A program made the position numbers and the translations under genes. Below the pieces are notes generated by a model that did not search any database, was not told the DNA's origin, and worked only from the letters and a program-made list of their open reading frames with translations. From Blastomussa wellsi (Eukaryota > Cnidaria > Anthozoa > Scleractinia > Plerogyridae), in NCBI GenBank assembly GCA_947652115.1, contig OX393563.1, forward strand, positions 29,933,205-29,997,204: a stretch of 64,000 nucleotides of DNA. The letters run 5' to 3'. Shown in pieces: positions 56,001-64,000 of the stretch (positions within the stretch are counted from its first letter, which is position 1; every line of letters begins with the position of its first letter).

Positions 56001-59000
56001 ACACATTGAACATCTGTTGAAAAAGTTTCCTTTAAACATCAAAGAAAGGCAAGAACTACAACCCAAAACTGAAAGGTCTACAATTATCTTTGATACAGGT
56101 TGGTTTTTATTTTATTATTACGTGTATTTATGTTATATTTAACTCTATAAATAATTTATACACAAGTCAGATAGAAACAACAGCACTTAAAAAAGCAGAA
56201 GTGTGCGTTATAAAAATCTTTTCACATTCTGTTAATACAATGGTGTTATCTGTGTACAACAGATCCGATAATGTTGATAAATTATAATTACACGCCTTGG
56301 GAAATTGTATGAAATTGTATGAACTGTACATGTAGCACCAACTTGGCTGTTACTAGTGTTTAAAGTGTTGCATAATAATTAATATGTCCTTTTGTTCCAA
56401 AAGGTCGTGGTACAAGAGAAAATAAAGTTGTTGGCAAGCTAAATAACAATACTCCTGCAGTACCACCAGTGGTCAAAGAAAATGAATTGTCACCATTCCG
56501 AACATCTCTACCAATTTATGAACTAAGGGAGCACATTTTGAAGCTGATATCTGAGAACCAGGTAGGGTACTTCAAAGTAAACAGGGTTTTTAAGTTTGTT
56601 CACGGTTTGTTCATTTTATGTAATAGGTATGGTGGCTTAGTTAGTTGGTCTTCGATCAGTTTGAGTGGTCTTGCTCTGTGAATTGTCCTGGTCATTAGGA
56701 AGTATTAATAAAAATTGATAGGAAATTGTTAGGAAAACCTGCCACTGAAGTGGACTTGTAAGCATCTTATCCAGGAATACGTACAGCTGCACATAATTAT
56801 ACAAACTAACAGTTCTGTTTATATTCCATCTCCCTGTACAGATTATTCTTATATCTGGTGAAACAGGGTCTGGAAAAACAACTCAGGTTTGTTTTCTAGG
56901 TCTTTGGATGTCACAAAATATTATCCTTCTTATTGACAGTTGTAGAAGACCTTTCAGCTAACAACAACCTATTTGCAGTTTTCCCCTCACTGTGAATAAT
57001 AAAGTATTATTATGATTTGGGGTATTTGTAGAGGTCCAAATTGCTTCTTGCATTGTGATGTACACATCCACATTGAAATTAAGCTCCTATCTGCAGGTAC
57101 CACAGTTTGTACTGGAAGATGCTAATACCCGCTCCACTCCTTGCCGAATAGTGTGTACCCAACCTCGCAGGATATCTGCCCTGTCAGTGAGTGAGAGAGT
57201 AGCGACAGAGAGGGGAGAGAGACTTGGGCAGACAGTTGGTTACCAAATAAGGCTTGATAACAGGTACTGTTGCCCTACAACCATACAGAATTATCAGTTT
57301 CTCGCATCAAGCTGGTTAACTTGCAAGTTTGATTATTAAATTTCCTTATGAAGCAAGGTCTGAGGCTTTGCACGCGAGGCTCCTTGCATTGATTCTTCTC
57401 ATACTCTGTACAGTTCATACAGCAAACAGCAAAGCACAAGGCTAGAAATACTAGGTGGCGAAGCATGGGGTGATGGAAGTTTTCTCGCCATTTTCTTCTC
57501 GGTATCCACCTCACCCTGTGCCATGCCACTTGTTGTGTGGAGAGGACTGGGAATGAGTCACCTCCTTTCATGTGCTTTCCGCTCAAGAGGCAGGCCAGAT
57601 CACTGTTCTAAAATTCTTTCTGCAGTCAAACCTTCCACAAGCACACACCATTAGGACCAGAAATTGTCCTTTAGGAGAGGTGTCTGGCCACTTATTAGAA
57701 AATTTGGTGTTTATATATGGCTGGGACCATGATTAAGGGTCCACTTAGGGGAGGTGTCTGCTTATAGGAGGTGAAGTATAATTATGTTATGGGTAGCTGG
57801 ACAATAAATAAGTGTGAACTCACGGTAAATGTCTTTCAGCAGAGGTCTGAAGTAACTTGCAGCATGAATTTCTAGTGATGGAGTTCACATAGAACAGTCA
57901 TATTAGATGGGAAATTTTGCATGATGCTTACTTTTCAATGTACTAGTAATTGGCAGAGGTTCAGATTCCATGCTGCACACATTTTGAAAACATTTTCATA
58001 AATCATTATAATTATAATTTCTTTTTTTCCCAAGTAATTTGTAGCTTTATCCCACTATTCATAAGCCCGTTTCTACCTATTTTTCTGCAGAATATCCCCT
58101 AAAACATTGTTAACTTACTGTACAACTGGGGTACTGCTGCGGACTTTGATGTCTGGAGATAACTCTCTCTCATTTGTCACACATGTTATTGTGGTAAGAT
58201 TGCACCTTCTATAATTATTATTGTTTTGTAAATTCTCTTTCTGTTGGCCTATTAGTACATTTCTTTTGCATGGTGTCAAGTTTCTATTCTTAAACTTCAA
58301 ACCAAAACTTTGGAATTCATGGCCTGGTACAGTATGAACATGTGAAGCCTGAATTGGGCATCATGAACACAGTACACTGTACAAAGTCATGTACTTGTTC
58401 ATGATTTTAATGGCATATTAATTATGTTAAATCTGCGTGGCTAGTACCTGTATGTATATGATACTTTGGACCAAAAATTAATAGTAATTATTGTAATGTA
58501 ACGACTTGTCCACCACACCTCTACTATTATTTTATTTTACTAAAATTATTATTTTTAACTAAGTTTTATGTTTCCGCCCTCTTTCTGTTTCCTCGCCTGT
58601 GTCAAATGAAACATCAATAGGTAACATGGGGGCTAACTAGGAAACCGAATGGTTTATTTGGCCACCATACTCAAGCACTTTATACAATAGAAACATCGCC
58701 AGCAATTACAAATGTTTGTAATTCAATTAAGTAACTGTGTCAAGAGGTAATAAATTGAATTTAATTTGAATTTGAATCTACTCAGGATGAAGTTCATGAG
58801 CGTGACCGATTTTCTGATTTTCTTCTGATCGCCTTGAGGGACCTTTTGACAGTGAACAGAAGACTAAAATTGATTTTAATGAGTGCTGCTCTGGACATTA
58901 ACCTTTTCATTGACTACTTTGGCAAGTGTCCGGTGGTCCATGGTAGGTCTTACATGATATTGTACTTCAATTTACATCATCTGAATAAAAGCTGTTTATA

Positions 59001-62000
59001 TATTGACCACATACATGCACAGTTAACTCCCCCTAAAGTGTTGACACCCTTAGCTCCATCTGTGACTGAGGATTACTTGTCATGACAAGCTTCTGCCATA
59101 GAGGGTTGTCACAAAGTTCTAAACATAGGTGTTTTATTGCCCAGGGGTAGGAGCTTACTATGCTTTCTGTTTCTAAAGAATAAGAAGTATACCCTAGCCA
59201 AGATAATGAAGTAGATGATGAGCTGGCTACTTTTGACAACCCTGGCCTTAGAGGAATATTAGTATGTTGAAATTACCATTAGATAGTACTGTTCCTTTAA
59301 ACTGCTCTTAAACTCATCGCCAGTAGATGAGCTTGGGAGCTGGTGCCTTAAGGATTGGTGGAGCCGGGCAACAACTAGCTCAGACAAGGAGGTAACCATG
59401 GCAACCCTGCGAGCGGTCACCACCAAGGCACCGTCACACTGACTGACTCAGTGGAATAGTTACCAACCAATACTTACCTAACCCATCCAAACTTGAGGGA
59501 GGGTGGAGTGGGCACAAATGGCTTAAGAATGCACTGCAAGCAAGCTAAGTGCGGCGAAATATCTACGCGAATTGTGCAAGCAAGCAAAAGCACCAAAATC
59601 ACGAGGTGCCGATGCTTAACACGTAGTCGCACCAGGCCACCTGCGACAAATGTCCGCTGACCTAAATTGTCGTGAGGTTAACTTTGCCTAAATGTTATTT
59701 AGCCACATTTAAAGGACACCAGTCCACCAACAAGAAGCTGACTGTACTTTGTGCATAATAATAATAATAGCATTGTGGAGTGGACGTTTCTTTTGTGCAT
59801 TTCTCATCCTCGGTTACTACCTATGGTTAAGATCTCTCCTCTTGATTTTATTACCCTTGCCTGCTATACCTTTAATTGAGTTGTCCCCCTCCATCTGTAC
59901 GTGTATCACAGTGTGATTAAGATGGAGGGACAGCCACAAAAAGCTGCTGCCATCTAACTATCTTTGACAATCAATTTTTTCTTTTCTAATTTTTTTTACA
60001 GTTCCTGGCAGATGCTTTGATGTACAAGCATATTTTCTGGAAGATGTTCTTAAAATGTGAGTGTTCTAAGTTAGGCTATATAGTTAGGCTACCCTTGCAC
60101 TGTCTGAATTATTTTGCTGGGCAATAACTACCTTAAGTTCTAAGGTAAGTCAAATGTACTGCAAAGTGATAGTTACATCACAATGTTGGTTTCTGCATCT
60201 CCCTTCTAAGTGATTTTCAAATTATTAAAGAGATTTTAATTACAAATTTTGCTTTCTACAATGCACAATCAACATTCTCATTACAGTAACATTAACATTA
60301 ACATGATGGTACCAAAACCCCTACCCAGTTTGCTTGTTCTCAGGAAAATTAAATTAATCTGTGTCATGTGGCAGGACATCATACTGTAACAAAGAAATGG
60401 CCAAGCACTTGAAAGAAGCTCAAAACAAAAATGGCTTAGAGCAAAAGGAAAGGAACAATTTGCTTCCCCTCAAAAAGGAAGATTCCACATCAGCAAAGCA
60501 TGATGAAGTTGAGAGTTCTCTAAAGGCTGGTGAGGCGGGAAGAAGAAACAACGTGATTATAGAGGAGCTGGGTCCATCTAGTGGTGATTTAGAGGCCGAT
60601 GAAATGTTTGACCAAGAACTACAACCAACAGAAGGTATTACAATCCATGAGAAGTGCATAATTTATTATGCATTGTTCACATTAAGAGGCAGAACAAAGT
60701 TGGGAAGTAACAACATTTCCTGCTCAAGAACAGAACACAGTGACTACAGTCTGCACTCAAAGCAGGAACATGCATGTGATGAAAGGTTTTGATGTCCAAG
60801 GATCCTAGTCAGTCACGCCTTGAAATCCGTCATTTTTGTGTCACTGGAAGTCTGTGACATAGCCTCTCATTGATATCTTTTGATTGGAAATTCTCACTAC
60901 ACGAAAAGCCAAATATTCGGGCCAGAATTCACTCGAATACGAGTCGGCACACGCCTTGTATACTGTAATTTTCCGACATATTCTAGTTCGCCTGATTCGA
61001 AATACACCTGAGATATCCTATTAGAATCCGGCCTGTTTTTCCGTATTCAAATTGAACACTCTGGGTGTGCATCACGTATTCAATATTGAATACTCGTAAA
61101 TACTCCAGGGGCACTTCACATATTCAAATCAAATACTCTCGAATACTCTAGGTGTACTTCACGTATAGCGTACGCCTTGAATACTCTAGGATACTCTAGG
61201 ATTCTATGGCATCATACTGACATATTCGAGGCTAGAATACTCTAGAATATTTTTCATTTGGTGCAGTGTCTCTGTGTGTGTTTTCTGAAAATCCCATTTG
61301 CAGTGTCAGCAAAAACAAAGGCAGAGTTGACAAGGGTTCTTTTTGGGTTATTGTGATAAAGATGCAGATCTTTTACTTTTCTTTGATCATCAAAATAATT
61401 ATGATCAATTGGTTACAACACTGGACAACTTGATGCACATTAGACTTGTGAATAATTTATCTTTGAAGAGACTGTGGTAAATGTAGTTAATAAATAATAC
61501 CGGTACATATACATATTTTTATAAAATAACAGAGATACTTCACACTCTCTAATTGGTTGATAGGTGTGTTTATATTCATGAGAGTAAGAAAACACTGTTG
61601 CGACGTTTTAGTTTTGTGCATATTTTTAAGAAATGACTGCATCTTGGGTTTGCAAAACTGTCTCGCATTCTCCCAAACCACCCGAGTATTTAGATGAGGC
61701 TATGTGAACACGGTAAAAGTACTCTATTGCTTAAATGTAATGTGACTATTAAAATAGGTCACAGTCTTCACAAAAAATAAGTTGAATGAGTCAAACTTGT
61801 TTTGTTAATGTTAGACATTGAACTGGAAGATGATCCAGAACAGAAGATAGTTGAGGACTCCCAAGAAAAGGATTACCTTCCAGACTTCCAGCTTGATGAA
61901 GACTTGGGGGATGGAGATGATATGGAGCAGGACATCTTATTGGAAGAAGAGGAGGAAGGAGAAGAGGAAGCAGAAAATGATGATAATGATGAGGGAGATG

Positions 62001-63968
62001 GCGAAGAGGCAGACGACGACGATGATGATGATGTAGAGGAGGAAGAGGTGAAACTTGACGATGAAGATGTCAAAGAGGTTGTGGAAGGAATGAAAGTGAT
62101 CAATCTTGAAGATAATGGGGATGATACTATGCAAGTTCCTGCAAATGATGGCAACGATAATGAAGCTGAGGTAAATATAGTCACTTGCAAGTAAATATGT
62201 GTTGTGTTACTCTTTTCAGAATCTTGACTACAACACCCATTTATACTTGAAGACTACCATCGTCATAAAGCTTGATTGATCAATACATGCCGATGCTCAC
62301 TAGTTTGGCCTAACTAAGTCAAACATACTATGGCCAGAGCCATCCCGGTTTACGTAGCATGAAGATGCTAGTCTGTCGCAGGGTTACTTCCAGCAGTAAA
62401 TTCGCCAGTACCCATTTATACACCTGGGTAAAGAGAGGCACTTTGAGAGTTAAGTGTCTTGCCCAAGAACACAACGCAGTGCCCCGGCTAGAGGCTCGAA
62501 CTTGGAGTCCAGTGCACTAACCATTAGGCTACCACGCCTCCACCAACATACAAAATGTAACATGTGATTCTGCTTCCAGGAAAGTGACAGCGAGGAACAG
62601 TATTTAAGGCAAGAAATGGATAACAGCATTTCTGAGGCATGGCTAGATGTGAGTTAAAAATGTACATATCTAAGATATTTGTAAGTTTTCAACAGTCATT
62701 TAAAGCCTATGGATATTTCTATTTGTATCTATTTCATTCCAATTTCCTGTTATCTTTTTTGTTAGGGTGACGAGGATTCATTTGTTCAAATCCTTTACTT
62801 GATTATGCATGAAAATATTAGTGGTAAGTTGATACTTTTATTCTCAATGATTATTGTAAATTAAAGCTTGAAATCACAGTACAACTAACTCAACCCGGGC
62901 CACCCAACATTTTTCAATCATTCACAAAAAGAGTTCAGAACAAAAGAATCAAAGTTTTTTCATCAGTGGTAAATTTTGTACCTCCATTGTGATTGGACTG
63001 CTGATGAAAAAACTCTGATTCTTTTGTTCTGAATTTGTCTTGTGATTGGCTAAAAAACATTGGGGTGGCCCTGGTTGAGTTATTTGCACTGTAATGGAAT
63101 ATTAATTAATAAATTTGCGTTTCTTCTTATAGTGGATTATCAACACTCCGAGACGCAGGCCACTGCTCTGATGGTAGCATCTGGTCGAGGCTGTTCTGGT
63201 GTTGTGGAGCAGTTGTTGAATTTGGGGGCCAACCCGCACATCAAGGAACCGAAGAATGGCTGGTAAACGAAACTGTTCTGCTGCTTTGACTTAAAAGATA
63301 GACATACATAAAAAACCTCTTAAAGGCGGTCTGTGAGGGCTGACACTTCGCAAATGTGACAAACATGTAATAGGGCTATCATAGGTAGGTTAAGTCTGCA
63401 TAAGAGCTTAGTGTCGCTAGTGGGCCATAAGTCTGGAACTTATCCTGATTTCCTTAGCATGAAGTGACTAGGAATGTTTCTACTCCCCCTGAATGGGACA
63501 CCAGTCCATCACAGGGTTACCCCCGGCATTAAATTTGCTGGTACCCATTTATACACACGGATGAAGAGAGGGCCCTATGAGTCAGAGTAAAGTGGCTTGC
63601 CCAAGAACACAATGCACTGCTCTTGTCAAGCCTCAAACCCAGACTGCCCCACTCTGGAGTCCACCACTTTAACCTTTAGACTATGATGCCTTCAATAATT
63701 GTGCTATGCATAATTATTATAACTGAATATAATTATTACTCAGAATCCCAGTTTGTTATGAAGAGACCAGTTAATTTTCACGCACAGGTTTAACTAAAGA
63801 TTTTATTTATTTTGAACATTCTTGTAAACCCCTTTGCTCTTTTTGTAACCTTATTGTTGCCAACCCATTGTGGTTGTTTTAGAAGTTGTAATTCTTTCCC
63901 AGGGCTGCGATAGACTGGGCCATGAAATGGGAACATACTGAGGTTATTGAACTTCTTGAATCAGCTTT
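53015..63968 (+). CDS. YTHDC2: YTHDC2, 3'-5' RNA helicase and m6A reader, first 15 exons (675 residues), truncated by window end
   Basis: Exons: 53015-53135, 54620-54710, 55908-56098, 56404-56561, 56842-56886, 57097-57263, 58091-58193, 58786-58942, 60002-60056, 60375-60634, 61815-62170, 62580-62648, 62766-62823, 63133-63262, 63903-63968. All have GT/AG borders and consistent phases. The start [11 protein letters not shown] precedes [20 protein letters not shown]. An R3H domain follows ([20 protein letters not shown]). The DEAH-type helicase core has Walker [11 protein letters not shown] (exon 5), [20 protein letters not shown] (exon 8) and [18 protein letters not shown]. An unusually acidic insert (exon 11) follows, then ankyrin repeats ([20 protein letters not shown], then [16 protein letters not shown]). 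The rest of the helicase, OB and YTH domains should lie past the window. In mammals YTHDC2 acts with MEIOC in germ cells to control entry into meiosis. It shares a promoter with NOL6. Confidence 0.95.
54120..54470. repeat. Repeat-rich stretch of AATTGAACCCAAT-type words in YTHDC2 intron 1
   Basis: Variants of AATCAAACTCAATTGAA occur many times in both orientations, giving a self-complementary, low-complexity patch. Related words (TGGCTTGGTTAG, TTGGCTTGATTAG) sit at about 53705 and 54450 and may be element ends. Confidence 0.45.
55025..55250 (+). repeat. SINE-like repeat beginning CCATACTTACC, copy 1
   Basis: It opens CCATACTTACC and has GGGAGGGATGGACCAAAAG. It ends TAACGTCACCTAAATTACAT and TTAGCCACAT. 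The copy at 59480-59720 has the same order: AATACTTACC, GGGAGGGTGGA, then a CCTAAAT..ATTTAGCCACAT end. The opening resembles the 5' end of U1 snRNA, but the rest does not, so its origin is unproven. Confidence 0.5.
55321..55698. mobile_element. Foldback (hairpin) element, copy B
   Basis: GAGTGGTAAAGTGTGACGTC on the left and CACTTTACTCACTC on the right are inverted ends. The arms pair over most of the length through AATTTGGGGGTGAGATA, CATGCTTCAGTGACTCC and AAAATCAGCAT words. It is more symmetric than its relative at 21735-22035. TA-rich sequence flanks both ends. No coding capacity. Confidence 0.8.
57264..58090. other. YTHDC2 intron 6: no gene, a partial repeat near 57630-57780
   Basis: Words such as GGAGAGGTGTCTGGCCACTTA and GGGGAGGTGTCTGCTTATAGG repeat in tandem at about 57674 and 57747, suggesting a short degenerate repeat. 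No exon is recognised between 57264 and 58090. Confidence 0.35.
59480..59720 (+). repeat. SINE-like repeat beginning AATACTTACC, copy 2
   Basis: It is the relative of 55025-55250, longer in the middle (GCACTGCAAGCAAGCTAAGTG). It ends CCTAAATGTTATTTAGCCAC. It sits in YTHDC2 intron 8. Confidence 0.5.
60900..61260. repeat. Degenerate repeat field of GAATACTC(TAGG) words in YTHDC2 intron 10
   Basis: At least ten variants of GAATACTC or ATACTCTAGG occur in about 350 bp, in both orientations (TATTCGAG and GAATACTC). There is no regular period. It looks like an eroded self-complementary element. Confidence 0.5.
62330..62548 (-). mobile_element. tRNA-derived SINE, copy 2
   Basis: Read on the minus strand it starts GGAGGCGTGGTAGCCTAATG, then GTTAGTGCACTGGACTCC, and has an AGTTCGAGCCT B box, TGTTCTTGGGCAAGACACTT and TATAAATGGGTACTGGCGAA. 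It is the longest clear copy of the family, in YTHDC2 intron 11 just before exon 12. Confidence 0.85.
62886..63081. mobile_element. Foldback MITE with AACTCAACC(C/A)GGGCCACCC ends
   Basis: The left end ACTCAACCCGGGCCACCCAA pairs with the inverse of TTGGGGTGGCCCTGGTTGAG. Inner arms pair through AGTTCAGAACAAAAGAATC and GATTCTTTTGTTCTGAA and through TTTTTTCATCAG and CTGATGAAAAAA. It lies in YTHDC2 intron 13. Confidence 0.8.
63425..63695 (-). mobile_element. tRNA-derived SINE, copy 3
   Basis: The minus strand shows ATTGTGTTCTTGGGCAAGCC and TATAAATGGGTACCAGCAAA, as in copy 2, with a decayed promoter head (GGTTTGAGGCTT in place of the B box). It lies in YTHDC2 intron 14. Confidence 0.8.
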
Positions 63969-64000
63969 GTAAGTGTATCATTCATTACAATTACATGTAA

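Noticed and set aside
61873..62190. Ser-rich minus-strand frame
   Set aside because: It is the antisense of the acidic YTHDC2 exon 11.

Overview
The window is animal nuclear DNA. It shows spliced genes with GT/AG introns, long AT-rich introns, many small foldback (MITE-like) repeats, tRNA-derived SINEs and a DIRS-type retrotransposon. The gene set (LSM6, NOL6, YTHDC2 and a huge TPR-CHAT gene of the TTC28-like type) and the repeat flavour suggest an anthozoan cnidarian, most likely a stony coral. That assignment is inference. No bacterial or phage features, rRNA genes or CRISPR array are present.

Layout. (1) 1-2.1 kb: repeats, including a MITE-like element with subterminal tandem repeats, then what looks like the last two coding exons of an unidentified + strand gene (1449-2077). 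(2) 2.55-20.66 kb, + strand: a six-exon gene for a predicted 3609-residue acidic and coiled-coil protein. About 93% of it lies in one 10,099-bp exon. Intron 3 carries a structurally complete DIRS-like tyrosine-recombinase retrotransposon (4577-9155). (3) 20.7-22.5 kb: foldback elements. (4) 22.5-26.1 kb, - strand: a complete LSM6 gene in four tiny exons, coding for 80 residues. (5) 28.6-32.7 kb, + strand: a TPR-CHAT protein with 18 units in exact 120-bp register and a His/Cys CHAT protease-like domain. An extra 3' exon lies beyond an in-frame stop. (6) 34.0-52.8 kb, - strand: complete NOL6, 26 exons, 1133 residues. (7) 53.0-64 kb, + strand: the first 15 exons of YTHDC2, truncated by the window edge. 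NOL6 and YTHDC2 are head to head with 198 bp between their start codons.

The conserved genes share an RNA theme. LSM6 belongs to the U6 snRNP and mRNA-decay rings, NOL6 to the small-subunit processome, and YTHDC2 is an m6A-reader helicase. The sequence gives no sign that they form an operon-like unit; only the NOL6/YTHDC2 pair clearly shares control DNA. Exon models were made by reading both strands for homology, splice consensus and phase. Every multi-exon model reported as complete sums to a multiple of three. Repeat boundaries are by eye.
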